Shown here piece by piece: positions 26,796-35,869 of a stretch of DNA of 64,000 nucleotides. Made by a program: the position numbers and the translations under genes. The notes below the pieces were generated by a model. It saw only the letters and a list, made by a program, of their open reading frames with translations, searched no databases and was not told where the DNA came from. The stretch comes from Virgisporangium ochraceum (GTDB lineage: Bacteria > Actinomycetota > Actinomycetes > Mycobacteriales > Micromonosporaceae): NCBI RefSeq assembly GCF_016863655.1, contig NZ_BOPH01000025.1:1-64000 (forward strand), in the 5' to 3' direction. Positions within the stretch are counted from its first letter, which is position 1. Each line of letters opens with the position of its first letter.

Positions 26796-27422
26796 TCAGA
26801 AAGTCGACTGGCCGGTCCCGTACGCGGCCAGCCAGACGCGCACCGCCTCGTCGGCCCAGCGCCTCAGCTCGGTCCCATCGTGGTCCTCGCGCACGGCGAA
26901 CATCGCCTCGTTCAACGGGATCGACAGGATCAGGTAGTTCAGGTGCTGCGCGGCGAGCAACGGGTCGGGCGCGCGCACGAGTCCGCGTTCGGACAGCCGC
27001 GTGATGATCCGGGCCAGCGTCGCGTGACCGCGTTCGGGCGCGCCGCGGTGCCAGGCGCGGGCGAGGTCGGGAAAGCGTCGCGCCTCACCGATGATCATGC
27101 GGCGCAGCTGGACCAGATGGGGTGCGGTCACGCCGGCGATGTGCTCGCGGGCGAAGGCGCGCAGGTCCCGCGGCAGGTCCGTGGACGCGGCGAGCGCCTC
27201 GACGCGCTCGGACCCGGCCCGTTCGGCCGCGGCGATCGCCTCGGCGCAGACCGCGTCGAAGAGCGTCTGCTTGTCGGCGAAGTGGGCGTACACGGTGACC
27301 TTCGAGGCCCCGGCCCGGGCTGCCACGCGGTCCATGCCCGCACCCAGGAAACCGTTTTCCAGGAACTCGTCGAGGGCGGCGGCGAGGATCGTCTGACGTT
27401 TCCGCTCTTTCCGCACCGCCAA
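26796..27422 (-). CDS. TetR family transcriptional regulator
   Basis: A 208-residue repressor. The N-terminal HTH is ILAAALDEFLENGFLGAGMDRVAARAGASKVTVYAHF, with a TetR C-terminal ligand domain. The TTG at 27422 (or GTG at 27416) lies inside the palindromic operator, so its mRNA is probably leaderless or nearly so. It diverges from an alpha/beta hydrolase gene with 22 bp between start codons, and very probably controls that gene and itself in response to a hydrolase substrate. A palindrome-like site is at 27347-27360. Confidence 0.9.
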   Translation of the reverse strand: MAVRKERKRQTILAAALDEFLENGFLGAGMDRVAARAGASKVTVYAHFADKQTLFDAVCAEAIAAAERAGSERVEALAASTDLPRDLRAFAREHIAGVTAPHLVQLRRMIIGEARRFPDLARAWHRGAPERGHATLARIITRLSERGLVRAPDPLLAAQHLNYLILSIPLNEAMFAVREDHDGTELRRWADEAVRVWLAAYGTGQSTF

Positions 27423-27443
27423 ACTGTACTGTACTGTTCAGTT
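27422..27443. promoter_or_regulatory. TetR operator between divergent start codons
   Basis: AACTGTACTGTACTGTTCAGTT is an imperfect 22-bp dyad (18 of 22 positions symmetric) that fills the whole gap between the TetR and hydrolase starts. Repressor binding here would cover both transcription starts. Confidence 0.72.
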
Positions 27444-27444
27444 C

Positions 27445-28254
27445 ATGTATACCGTCAGCTCCCGCGACGGCACGCGCATCGCGTACGAGCGCGCCGGGTC
27501 CGGTCCCACGGTGATCCTCATCGACGCGGCCGGGCACTTCCGTGCGAACAGTGCGTTGGGCGGACTGGCGGACCGGCTCGCGAAGGACTTCACCGTCGTC
27601 CGTTACGACCGACGGGGACGCGGCGACAGCACCGACACGCCGCCCTACGCCCCGCACAGGGAGGTGGAGGACGTGGCCGCCCTGATCGACGTGTCGGGTG
27701 GTTCCGCCGCGCTGTACGGGTTCTCGTCCGGGTGCCTGGTCGCCCTGCACGCGTCGGCGGCCGGGTTACCGGTGCGCCACCTCGTCCTCATGGAGCCGCC
27801 GATCGAACCGGGGTCGCCGGAGGGCACCGCCGCGCAACGGGAGTTCACCGCGCACCTGTCGGCGCGTTCGGGCGCGGACGCGGTGGAGTTCTTTCTCGCC
27901 GGCATCGGCATACCCGACGACGTCCTCGCCGGCATGCGCGGCACCGCACACTGGGACGCCATGGTCTCCGTCGCGTCGACGCTCGTCTACGACAGCATGC
28001 TCAGCGAGGCCACCGACGCGGACCTGCTGCGTCGCGTGCGGACGCACACACTCGTGCTCGACAGCACCGGCAGCAGCGACGACCTGACGGGCATGGCAGC
28101 CACCGCGGCCGCCCTGCTTCCGAACGCGACGGCGAGGAGCCTGCCCGGCGAGTGGCACGGTGTCCCGGCGGACACTCTCGCACCGGCGGTAAGCGCTTTC
28201 CTCTCGGGTCCGACGGTGGAGTCGGGCGCCGGCTCAGTCGGGCAGACCGGGTAG
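27445..28254 (+). CDS. Alpha/beta hydrolase
   Basis: A 269-residue single-domain hydrolase. The nucleophile elbow is GFSSG with Ser94, the likely acid is in VLDSTGSSDD, and the catalytic His is in GEWHGVP near residue 243. Arg-rich YDRRGRGDS follows strand 4, as in the haloperoxidase/esterase group. No untranslated leader is available between the operator and ATG 27445, so the transcript is probably leaderless. It is regulated by the adjacent TetR. Its last 21 nt overlap the convergent phosphatase gene. A palindrome copy lies at 28188-28201. Confidence 0.88.
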   Translation: MYTVSSRDGTRIAYERAGSGPTVILIDAAGHFRANSALGGLADRLAKDFTVVRYDRRGRGDSTDTPPYAPHREVEDVAALIDVSGGSAALYGFSSGCLVALHASAAGLPVRHLVLMEPPIEPGSPEGTAAQREFTAHLSARSGADAVEFFLAGIGIPDDVLAGMRGTAHWDAMVSVASTLVYDSMLSEATDADLLRRVRTHTLVLDSTGSSDDLTGMAATAAALLPNATARSLPGEWHGVPADTLAPAVSAFLSGPTVESGAGSVGQTG

Positions 28255-29235
28255 CGCGAGCCCCAGGGCGGCGGCCAGGTCGGTCGTCGCGCGGGGTGTG
28301 CCGCAGCGCCGGGCGATCGCGGCTGCGTCGAGCCGACCGTTGCGCGCCTGGAACAGCACCGGTGCGGCCGGGTGGCGTCGCAGGTCGTCGACGGTCGAAT
28401 CGGAGGCTACGCGCTGCGCGGCCGTCACGAGCGTCGGCAGAGAGCTCCGCAGCTCCGCGGCCCAGTCGCGGACGGCTACCAGCCATTCCACGCTGGCGGG
28501 ATCGGCTGTCGAGAACCGGATGACCAGCTCGTCGAGCTGGGACCACGTGAGGTCGCGCCACGGCCTGCCCTGGAGAACCGGCAGCTGCCACTGGCGCCGG
28601 ACGACCGACCAGTGGTCGGCGTGTGCCGCGACCGCGTGGATGGTGAAGTCCGGCAGGGACAACGCGGTGAGGTTCCAGCCGTGGCAGGCCCCGGTGTCGA
28701 GGCCGAAGACGCGGCCGTCGCGCACCAGCGGCTCGCGGCCGGTGACGTGGTGACCGAAGACGACCGGCTGGGCATCGGTGTAGTGGTCGTGCCAGTGACC
28801 GTGCGGGAACAGCGCGGCGAGTTCGCGTTCGCCGCTCGTCGATCCGCAGAGGACGGACGGGTTCTGCCCGGCCAGCGGTACCCCGGACACCATCGCGGCG
28901 TGGACGACGCGGACCTGCTCGTTCTCGAAGTAGTACGGCAGCGTCCGCATCCAGTCGACGGTCTCGGCGTACCGGTCACCGAGCTGAAGGCGGGTGATCT
29001 CCTGCGCGTAGGAGAAGATGCCCCGCACGTGCTTGCGTTCGTGGTTGCCCATCACCACGACCGAGTTCGGGCGCTCCCGGAACAGCCCGACCACCTCGCC
29101 GGATGACGGGCCACGGTCGACCAGGTCGCCGACGCTGATGAGCAGATCGTCGGGCCGGAGGGCCACCTTCGCGAGCAGCTCGCGCAGTTCGGCGTAACAG
29201 CCGTGGATGTCGCCGACGATGATGGTGCGCCCCAT
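28234..29235 (-). CDS. PPP-family metallophosphatase (diadenosine tetraphosphatase/protein phosphatase-like)
   Basis: A 333-residue protein with the canonical phosphoesterase motifs GDIHG (8-12), GDLVDRG (36-42), GNHE (63-66), and metal-ligand histidines in VFGHHVTG and DTGACHG. This matches symmetrical ApaH-like or bacterial PP1/2A-like phosphatases. The C-terminal 120 residues are helical and unassigned. Start ATG 29235. It is convergent with, and overlaps the end of, the alpha/beta hydrolase gene. Confidence 0.88.
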   Translation of the reverse strand: MGRTIIVGDIHGCYAELRELLAKVALRPDDLLISVGDLVDRGPSSGEVVGLFRERPNSVVVMGNHERKHVRGIFSYAQEITRLQLGDRYAETVDWMRTLPYYFENEQVRVVHAAMVSGVPLAGQNPSVLCGSTSGERELAALFPHGHWHDHYTDAQPVVFGHHVTGREPLVRDGRVFGLDTGACHGWNLTALSLPDFTIHAVAAHADHWSVVRRQWQLPVLQGRPWRDLTWSQLDELVIRFSTADPASVEWLVAVRDWAAELRSSLPTLVTAAQRVASDSTVDDLRRHPAAPVLFQARNGRLDAAAIARRCGTPRATTDLAAALGLALPGLPD

Positions 29236-29293
29236 GGGGCAGACGGTAGGAGTGGCGCCAACGGTCGACAACGCAATATCGGCGCGCCGGCGC

Positions 29294-30970
29294 TCAGATG
29301 AGGGTGGCGGCCGCCCGTCCGACCAGTCCGACGCCCACGATCAGGACCAGTGACCCCGTCGCCGACGGCATCACCCGGGCGAGCCTGACGGCAAGCGCTT
29401 TCCCGCGCTCGCCGCGCCAGCGGGTCCGGGTCTCCCAGCGGCGCTGCAGGCCGACCAGGGCCAGGCCCGCCGCGGTCAGGGTCCCGGCCATGCCCACGCC
29501 GTAGGCCAGCACCAGCAGGACCCCGAACCAGGTACGGCCGAGGGCGATCGCGCCGAGGAGCACGATCAGGGCGGACGGGCTGGGCACCAGGCCGCCGGCG
29601 ATACCGATGCCGGCGATACCGAGACGGCTGGGGCGGCGCTCGTCGTGCCGATGTCCGTGCGAGTGTTCACCGTGCGAGTGCTCACCGTGCGGGTGCTCAC
29701 CGTGCGAGTGACCGTGCGAATGGCCGTCGTGCGAATGGCCGTCGTGCGAGTGGTCACCGTGGGAATGGTCGTGCGAGTGACCGTCGCGCGAGTGACCGTC
29801 GTGCCCGTGCTCGTCGGTGCGCACGCGGTTGTCGTGGGACGAGCCGCGTCCGCCGCCGTGGGGGTGGGAGTGCGAGTGCCCGTGGCCGTTCAGCCATCCG
29901 TGACCGCTCCCTTTGCGTCGCAGGCCGACCAGCATCGCCACACCGACGCCGACCACCAGGGTCCCACTCGCGACGCCCAACCAGCCCAGCACCGCCTCGC
30001 CGACCAGCCCCGCGAACGTCGTCAGCAGCAGGCCCACCACGAGCACGCCACCGGTGTGGGTCGCGGTCACCACGCCACCGACCGCCACGGCGTCGCGGGC
30101 CCGGCCGCGACGGCCCGCCAGGTACGCCGCCATGATGGTCTTGCCGTGCCCCGGCAGGGCCGCGTGCGCGGCGCCGAGGGTCAGGGCCAGCAGCACGGCC
30201 AGCAGGCCGATCAGCGGGCCCTGCCCGCGCTCCCCCAGGAACGCGTTCAGCTGCCGCTCCCCGGCGCTCACGAGCCGGGTCACCCATGAACCATCGGACT
30301 GACTGTCCCCAGTGGACCCGACGGCGACCGGGGTCGAGGCGCCCGGGGTGACCCGGAGCACCGCCGACCGCACGTCCGGCGGCGAGGACAGCAGCTGCTC
30401 TGGGTACGACCGCAGGTCTCCCCCGCTGCGACTGACCGCCGGCACCGGCGGGTCGACCAGCCGCACTCCGTCGCCGACGGCGGTGATCTCGCGCCAGCCC
30501 ACCCGGTCGAGCATGTACCGGTTGTCCAGGCGGACCACGCGGGAGCGGGACAGATCCGCCGGCGCGGTCAGTTCGCATTCGAGGCGGCTGGTCGGCAGCC
30601 CCGCCGACCCGGCCTGGTAGATGAATGTCGGCCGCTTCAGCGACCACTTGAGCCGGTCGCTGTCGACCGCCACGTCGAGCCTGCCGCTTAGCTCGGTGCA
30701 GGCCCGCTCGGCGTACGCCTGCCGCTCGGCGTCGTCGGCGGTCCCGTCGCCGGAGGTGTCCACAGTGGACTTCTCCTGCACGGTCGGCAGCTCGGCGATG
30801 TCCACCGTCGCGCGGAGGTCGATCCGGTCCGCGCGCAACGTCAACGAGTGGAGCTGGTTGACCGAGAAGTTGTTGATCGGATGTGCCGCCGCCGGCCCGC
30901 CCGGCGTCACCAGTACCAGCCCCGTCCCCAGTCCCAGACCGGTGGCACCGATGGCCAGGATGCGCTTCAT
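29294..30970 (-). CDS. NicO/HupE-like membrane protein with periplasmic domain and His-rich loop
   Basis: A 558-residue protein. It begins with a signal peptide (to about residue 29), then an extracytoplasmic domain starting HPINNFSVNQLHSL with an EF-hand-like DTSGDGTADDAE (about 71-82), then at least six membrane segments of the NicO/RcnA type (GAAHAALPGHGKT is the metal-path motif). Between membrane segments around residues 355-430 lies a cytoplasm- or surface-exposed loop of about 35 histidines in GHSHDGHSHDHS-type repeats, encoded by a 15-18-bp repeating DNA tract (29650-29830). Export or import of Ni/Co or another transition metal is likely. It follows the DUF4331 gene, separated by a hairpin. 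Confidence 0.85.
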   Translation of the reverse strand: MKRILAIGATGLGLGTGLVLVTPGGPAAAHPINNFSVNQLHSLTLRADRIDLRATVDIAELPTVQEKSTVDTSGDGTADDAERQAYAERACTELSGRLDVAVDSDRLKWSLKRPTFIYQAGSAGLPTSRLECELTAPADLSRSRVVRLDNRYMLDRVGWREITAVGDGVRLVDPPVPAVSRSGGDLRSYPEQLLSSPPDVRSAVLRVTPGASTPVAVGSTGDSQSDGSWVTRLVSAGERQLNAFLGERGQGPLIGLLAVLLALTLGAAHAALPGHGKTIMAAYLAGRRGRARDAVAVGGVVTATHTGGVLVVGLLLTTFAGLVGEAVLGWLGVASGTLVVGVGVAMLVGLRRKGSGHGWLNGHGHSHSHPHGGGRGSSHDNRVRTDEHGHDGHSRDGHSHDHSHGDHSHDGHSHDGHSHGHSHGEHPHGEHSHGEHSHGHRHDERRPSRLGIAGIGIAGGLVPSPSALIVLLGAIALGRTWFGVLLVLAYGVGMAGTLTAAGLALVGLQRRWETRTRWRGERGKALAVRLARVMPSATGSLVLIVGVGLVGRAAATLI

Positions 30971-30998
30971 CGTCGTCCCCCATAAGCGTTGTGGGAGC

Positions 30999-31023
30999 GG
31001 GGTGGCGCCGATGGCGCCACCCC
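30999..31023 (-). terminator. Intercistronic hairpin between DUF4331 and NicO-like genes
   Basis: A perfect 11-bp stem, GGGGTGGCGCC (30999-31009) with GGCGCCACCCC (31013-31023), loop GAT. It could partly terminate or stabilise the DUF4331 mRNA. Confidence 0.65.
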
Positions 31024-31035
31024 GCGATCGGTAGG

Positions 31036-32709
31036 TCAGTCGGACGAGCCGGAGTCGGGGACGAGCGCGGCGCGCGGACGCCGCCGCTTGAACCAGAGGA
31101 AGAACCCGAGGGCCGCGAGGACCGCGAGGATCCCCACGCCGCCGGTGGTGACCGCGGCGACGTTCGTCAGGTCACCGGTGTCACCGGGCGCCGCCGCCGC
31201 GGGCGAGCCCGACGGGTCGGCGCCGGCCGGAGCGCCACCGGGAGCGGCAGGGGCGCCGCCGGCGGCAGCGGCGCCCGAGGTGCCACCGCCCTTGTTCACG
31301 GCGCCCACGTTCGGCAGCGCGAGGTACGGGAACGTGTCGCCGAACTGGTTGTCGTTCGCGTCGACCTTGTCACCGGCGGCGAGCGCCTGGACCAACTGTC
31401 CACTTTGGGCAGCGCCGACGACGGCCTGGATCTCGATGTCGACGACGTCGTCGGTGAGCCGGCGACCGTTCGGGAAGCCCTGCAGGTCCTGGGCGAGCAC
31501 ACCGAGCCGGTTCGGTTGCGCGGCGGGCGCGATCCCGAGGTTGAGCCGCAGCTGCTCGGAGGGAACGAACTTCTGCGGGTTGACGTCCATGTTGTTCAGC
31601 TGCGAGTTGAGGTCGGCCTGGATCGGACCGTTCGCCTTGGTGGTGATGCCGGTCAGGAAGATCTCGACCAGGTCGTTGCGCGGCGTCGCCGGTGCCTTGA
31701 CGCCGTACAGCAGCTCGATCAGCCGTGCCAGCTCGGGATCGGTGACCCGGTTGACGACCGCCTGGACCTTCGCGTCCTGGTCGGGCTTGATGGAGTTGAA
31801 CGCGTCCTTCAGGTTCGCCGGCACGACGACCTCGTTCACCAGAGGGTTGCCGAGACGCGAGACCTGAACGCGGTCGCCCGTGACGCCGGACGACGCGCCG
31901 CTGACCCGCACCCGGTTGCGCTCGGTCGTGCTCCACACGCCGATCACCGGGTTGCGCTTCGCGTCACCCTTCAGGGCGACATCCTTGAACGGGACCTGCA
32001 GCGCGATCGTGTTCACGTTGTATCCGGCGACGGTGTCCTGACCGGTCTCGCTCAGGTCGCCGCCGTACAGCAGGTCGAAGACCCGCAGGTCGAGGAAGAA
32101 CGGGTCGTCGGCCTGGCCGGCGAAGATGTTCCAGCCACCGTTGAGCTGCTTGACCGCCTGCTGCCGCAGCGCGTTGTAGTCCGGCATCGACTTCAGCCCG
32201 ACCCGCGACGGGGCGACCGGAGCGTCGGTGATCCGGGTCTTGAACGGCTCGCCGTTGAACGACGACTCCAGCGTGTAGGTCTGGCGGAACAGCAGGTTCT
32301 CGTCGTCGATCGACGTCACCGGGCCGTTGTTGTACAGGAACGTGTTGCCGCCGCGCTTGTCGATGTTCTTGAAGGTCCACCGGAAGATGGCGTCGGCCTT
32401 GGCGTCGCCGTCACTGTCCACATTGACCATATAGACGGCGTCGGTGGCGAACGGGTAGAAGTTCGGCCCGCCGTTGGGCTCGGAGAACGGCTGGAAGTTC
32501 GCGATGAACGAGACGTAGTCGGGCCGCTCGGGGCTCACGAACGCGTACACGTCCGTGTTGTCGACGGCTGGATCGGCCGCGATCAGCGGGGCCTCGCGGT
32601 GGCTCGACGCCACCGAGGTGCCGGGGCCGAGGCCGACCAGCGCGCCGGCCAGCACCAGGCCGAGTGCGCCGATCGCCGCCGGCAACCGGCGGGTCTTGTG
32701 CGCTGTCAT
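31036..32709 (-). CDS. DUF4331 secreted protein with C-terminal membrane anchor
   Basis: A 557-residue precursor. The signal peptide ends near residue 35 and the family hallmark SSHREAPLIAADPAVDNTDVYAF follows at once. The DUF4331 body includes GGPNFYPFATDAVY, VDSDGDAKADA (Ca-loop-like) and FAGQADDPFFLDLRVFDLLYGGDLSE. After about residue 450 come an Ala/Gly/Pro linker, one membrane helix and a basic FKRRRPR tail, so the protein is displayed on the cell surface. The function of DUF4331 is unknown. The paralogue at 34392 lacks the anchor. The gene is upstream of, and probably co-transcribed with, the NicO-like gene. Confidence 0.88.
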   Translation of the reverse strand: MTAHKTRRLPAAIGALGLVLAGALVGLGPGTSVASSHREAPLIAADPAVDNTDVYAFVSPERPDYVSFIANFQPFSEPNGGPNFYPFATDAVYMVNVDSDGDAKADAIFRWTFKNIDKRGGNTFLYNNGPVTSIDDENLLFRQTYTLESSFNGEPFKTRITDAPVAPSRVGLKSMPDYNALRQQAVKQLNGGWNIFAGQADDPFFLDLRVFDLLYGGDLSETGQDTVAGYNVNTIALQVPFKDVALKGDAKRNPVIGVWSTTERNRVRVSGASSGVTGDRVQVSRLGNPLVNEVVVPANLKDAFNSIKPDQDAKVQAVVNRVTDPELARLIELLYGVKAPATPRNDLVEIFLTGITTKANGPIQADLNSQLNNMDVNPQKFVPSEQLRLNLGIAPAAQPNRLGVLAQDLQGFPNGRRLTDDVVDIEIQAVVGAAQSGQLVQALAAGDKVDANDNQFGDTFPYLALPNVGAVNKGGGTSGAAAAGGAPAAPGGAPAGADPSGSPAAAAPGDTGDLTNVAAVTTGGVGILAVLAALGFFLWFKRRRPRAALVPDSGSSD

Positions 32710-32857
32710 GGGGTTCCTCCCGGAGATTCAGCAGCTTGCACACGTACATTCGGGCCGGCGGTTCACAATGATTGGTGAAATCTCGGCGTTGTCGGATGCA
32801 CGTCATCGACCAATCCGCATCGCCGACGGCTACGAACCGGCCGGATACAAACGCAAA

Positions 32858-32882
32858 GGGCCGGCCCACACCGGGCCGGCCC
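32858..32882 (-). terminator. Terminator of the TPR gene
   Basis: GGGCCGGCCC twice (32858-32867, 32873-32882), self-complementary, forms a strong stem. On the minus strand it is followed by a T-rich TTTGCGTTTG, fitting intrinsic termination. Confidence 0.75.
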
Positions 32883-32899
32883 GTGCGTCACCGCCGTCG

Positions 32900-34192
32900 C
32901 TACAGGGTCCCGAGAATCCTGGACGCCTCGGGAGCGTGCCGCACCGAGAAGTGCGGGTTGATGGACAGCGCCATCGACAGGTCGGCCCTGGCACCCGCCC
33001 TGTCGCCCAGCGCGGCCCGGATCACGCCCCGGTGGTAGTACATCAACGCGTTACGGGTACCGAGGCGCAGCGCCCGATCGGCGTAGGGCAGCGCCTCGGA
33101 GTCCTGCCCCGCCATGTGCAGCGACCACGCCAGCGCGTCCGACACCGCGATCGACGGATGCCGCCCGTAGGCCGACCGCGCGGCGGCCACCGCTCCGGGC
33201 ACGTCTCCATGGTCGGCGGCGAACACGGCGAGTTCCGAGTCGACGTCGACCCCGTCGGCCTTCAGCAAGGCCGAGGTCGCGCGCACAAGGTCGTACTGGC
33301 GTTGGGCGCCGGCCCGGTCGCCGGTGGACGCGAGGAGGTCGCCGAGCTCGGCGGCCGGTCCGGGTTGCGGCAGCTTGGCCAGCGACGCCGTGTACGCGGC
33401 GACCGCACCGGCCGTGTCCCCCTTCGCCGCCAGGATCCGGCCGCGCAACGCGAGCAGCGGCGGGTGTCCGGGCAGGCGGCGAAGCCCCTCGTCCACTGTG
33501 GACATCGCCGTGTCCGCGTCACCGTTGTCGAATGCCAGCCCGGCCAGGTGCTCCAGGGCGAACGCGGCGTCGGTCGGTCCGGTGGCCGCGTCGAGGGCGC
33601 GCCGCATCACGTCGCGGGCGTTCACGATGTCGCCGCGCAGCTCGAAGGAGTAGGACGCCCGCGCGTACGACGAGGTGTCCGGACGAAGGTCGACCATCTT
33701 CTGGATGGCCTCGAACGCCTCCTCGTACCGGCCCAGCTCCACCAGCGCGTCGGCCACGACGCCGTGGGTGGCCGCCCGGTACCCGTCGATCGCCAGCGAC
33801 CGGTTGCCGTAGTCGAGCGCGGCCGCGAAGTCGTGCCGCGCGGCGGCGAGCGCACCGTGGCCGGCCAGCGCCACGGCGTTGTCGGTGGCGGGACGCACCG
33901 CCAGCGACCGGTTCAGCGCCTCCTCGGCCCGCGCGTAGTTCGACGGGTCGCCGCTGACCCGCGCCTGCTGCACGTACGCCAGGCCGAGGTTCGCCCAGGT
34001 GATCCAGTCACCGGGCAGCCGGTCGAGCCGGGCACGCGCCGCCTCGATCGACCGGGCGATCTCGTCCACTGTGGACACCGGGGTCGCGGCCGGCTCCCCG
34101 CCGACGGCAGCCGGCCGCGACGGACGCAGCGCGATGCCGCCGACGGCGAGCAGCGCCGCCACGAGCCCGACGATGACCATAACCCTGCGCAT
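32900..34192 (-). CDS. Membrane-anchored or secreted TPR-repeat protein
   Basis: A 430-residue protein with an N-terminal hydrophobic helix (VMVIVGLVAALLAVGGIAL, uncleaved or signal) followed by about ten tetratricopeptide repeats, for example ITWANLGLAYVQQARVSGDP, AVALAGHGALAAARHDFAAAL and LMYYHRGVIRAALGDRAGAR. TPR arrays are protein-binding scaffolds. ATG 34192 follows GGAAGGGG. It sits between the two DUF4331 genes and diverges from the second, which suggests a partner of these surface proteins. Two copies of the second palindrome family lie within it (33491-33503 and 34064-34076, both perfect). Confidence 0.85.
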   Translation of the reverse strand: MRRVMVIVGLVAALLAVGGIALRPSRPAAVGGEPAATPVSTVDEIARSIEAARARLDRLPGDWITWANLGLAYVQQARVSGDPSNYARAEEALNRSLAVRPATDNAVALAGHGALAAARHDFAAALDYGNRSLAIDGYRAATHGVVADALVELGRYEEAFEAIQKMVDLRPDTSSYARASYSFELRGDIVNARDVMRRALDAATGPTDAAFALEHLAGLAFDNGDADTAMSTVDEGLRRLPGHPPLLALRGRILAAKGDTAGAVAAYTASLAKLPQPGPAAELGDLLASTGDRAGAQRQYDLVRATSALLKADGVDVDSELAVFAADHGDVPGAVAAARSAYGRHPSIAVSDALAWSLHMAGQDSEALPYADRALRLGTRNALMYYHRGVIRAALGDRAGARADLSMALSINPHFSVRHAPEASRILGTL

Positions 34193-34391
34193 CGCATTCA
34201 CCCCTTCCCCGACGCACGTGTTCGGGAGAGGTTCGGCGCGGGTGGCCGGCCGGATGGGTCGGACCCGGATTTTCGCCCCGATGGGCCAACGTGGCACCGG
34301 ATCTCCGTCCGCCACCGGCGGTACGGGCGAACGAGCGGTCGACGGTGCGCCCGTCGCGCCGCCGTACCACCCAGCCCACGATGGGAGTTCC

Positions 34392-35810
34392 ATGTCCACA
34401 ATCCGTCGGCCGGCCCGACAACGCGTGCTCGCCGCCGCATTCGCGGTGGCGGTCACCGGTGCCGGCCTCACGACCCTGGGACCGGGGTCCTCGCTGGCGT
34501 CCAGTCATCGCGAGGCGCCCCTGGTCGCCGGTGAGCCGAGGCTCGACAACACCGACGTCTACGCGTTCGTGAGCCCGGACGCGCCCGACACGGTGACGCT
34601 GGTGGCCAACTGGGTGCCGCTGCAGGAACCCAACGGCGGCCCCAACTTCTACGCCTGGGCCACCCAGGTCGCCTACGACATCAACATCGACAGCGACGGC
34701 GACGCCCGGCCGGACATCACCTACCGGTGGACGTTCGAGGACCGCTACCGCAACAAGAACACGTTCCTCTACAACACCGGCCCGGTGACCAGCCTCGACG
34801 ACCCCGACCTGAACTTCCGGCAGTTCTACGACCTGGAGCGGATCACGCCGTCGGGAACGACGAAGCTGCTCGACGACGCGCCGGCCGCACCGTCGTTCAC
34901 CGGACCCGCGTCGTTCCCGAACTACGGCACGGTCTCCGACGCGGCGATCAGGCCGTTCGGAAGCAAGGGACGCAGCTTCGCCGGCCAGGCCGACGACCCG
35001 TTCTTCCTCGACCTGCGCGTGTTCGACCTCCTGTACGGGGGCGACCTCAGCGAGATCGGGCAGGACACGGTCAAGGGCTACAACGTCAACACGATCGCGC
35101 TCCGCGTGCCGAAGACCGACCTGGCGTTGAAGGGTGACCCGACGCGCAACCCGGTGATCGGCGTGTGGAGCACCACGTCGCGGCAGCGCGTCGAGGTCGT
35201 GCTGCCCGATAACACGCGCCTCATGTCCGGCGGCCACCAGCAGGTCTCGCGCCTGGGGATGCCGCTGGTGAACGAGGTCGTGATCCCGGTCGGACGCAAG
35301 GACGAGTTCAACGCCACGAAGCCGCAGGACGACGCGAAGTTCCTGCCCTTCGTGACGAACCCCGAGGTGCCCCGCCTGGTGCAGCAGCTGTACATGATCC
35401 CGGCACCGGCGACACCCCGGAACGACCTGGTGCAGGCCTTCCTCACCGGGTTCTGCAAGGCGTGTGGACCGGTGCAGGCGGACCTCAACTCGCAACGGCT
35501 GAACAAGGACGTGGACCCGGCCAGGTTCCGCCCGAGCGAGCAGCTGCGCCTCAACATGTCGATCGCGCCGAGCGCCGACCCCAACCGGCTCGGTGTGGTC
35601 GGCGGCGACCTCGCCGGCTTCCCGAACGGACGCCGGCTCGCCGACGACGCGCTCGACGTGACCCTGCAGGCCGCCGAGGGCGTGCTGCTTCCGGGTCACC
35701 CGGCCGCCGTCGACGGTCTCGGTGACGGCGTGAACGCCAACAACGTGCCGTTCCGGCAGCGCTTCCCCTACGTGGCGCTGCCGAACACGGTGGCTGTCAA
35801 CACGCAGTGA
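34392..35810 (+). CDS. DUF4331 secreted protein, soluble paralogue
   Basis: A 472-residue precursor with a signal peptide to about residue 36, then SSHREAPLVAGEPRLDNTDV, GGPNFYAWATQVAYDINIDS, IDSDGDARPD and FAGQADDPFFLDLRVFDLL. It is clearly paralogous to the protein at 31036-32709 but lacks the C-terminal linker and membrane helix, so it should be released. It has two Cys near CKACGP that the anchored paralogue lacks. ATG 34392 follows GGGAG. The 199-bp divergent region to the TPR gene presumably holds both promoters. Confidence 0.9.
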   Translation: MSTIRRPARQRVLAAAFAVAVTGAGLTTLGPGSSLASSHREAPLVAGEPRLDNTDVYAFVSPDAPDTVTLVANWVPLQEPNGGPNFYAWATQVAYDINIDSDGDARPDITYRWTFEDRYRNKNTFLYNTGPVTSLDDPDLNFRQFYDLERITPSGTTKLLDDAPAAPSFTGPASFPNYGTVSDAAIRPFGSKGRSFAGQADDPFFLDLRVFDLLYGGDLSEIGQDTVKGYNVNTIALRVPKTDLALKGDPTRNPVIGVWSTTSRQRVEVVLPDNTRLMSGGHQQVSRLGMPLVNEVVIPVGRKDEFNATKPQDDAKFLPFVTNPEVPRLVQQLYMIPAPATPRNDLVQAFLTGFCKACGPVQADLNSQRLNKDVDPARFRPSEQLRLNMSIAPSADPNRLGVVGGDLAGFPNGRRLADDALDVTLQAAEGVLLPGHPAAVDGLGDGVNANNVPFRQRFPYVALPNTVAVNTQ

Positions 35811-35816
35811 GTCCCC

Positions 35817-35849
35817 GGCCCCCGGCGTCCACCGTGGACGTCGGGGGCC
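35817..35849 (+). terminator. Terminator hairpin containing a copy of the second palindrome
   Basis: GGCCCCCG (35817-35824) pairs with CGGGGGCC (35842-35849). The inner part GTCCACCGTGGAC (35827-35839) is a perfect copy of the second dispersed palindrome. It lies just after the DUF4331 stop. Confidence 0.7.
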
Positions 35850-35869
35850 ATCCCACGTCGGAGGTCTCC

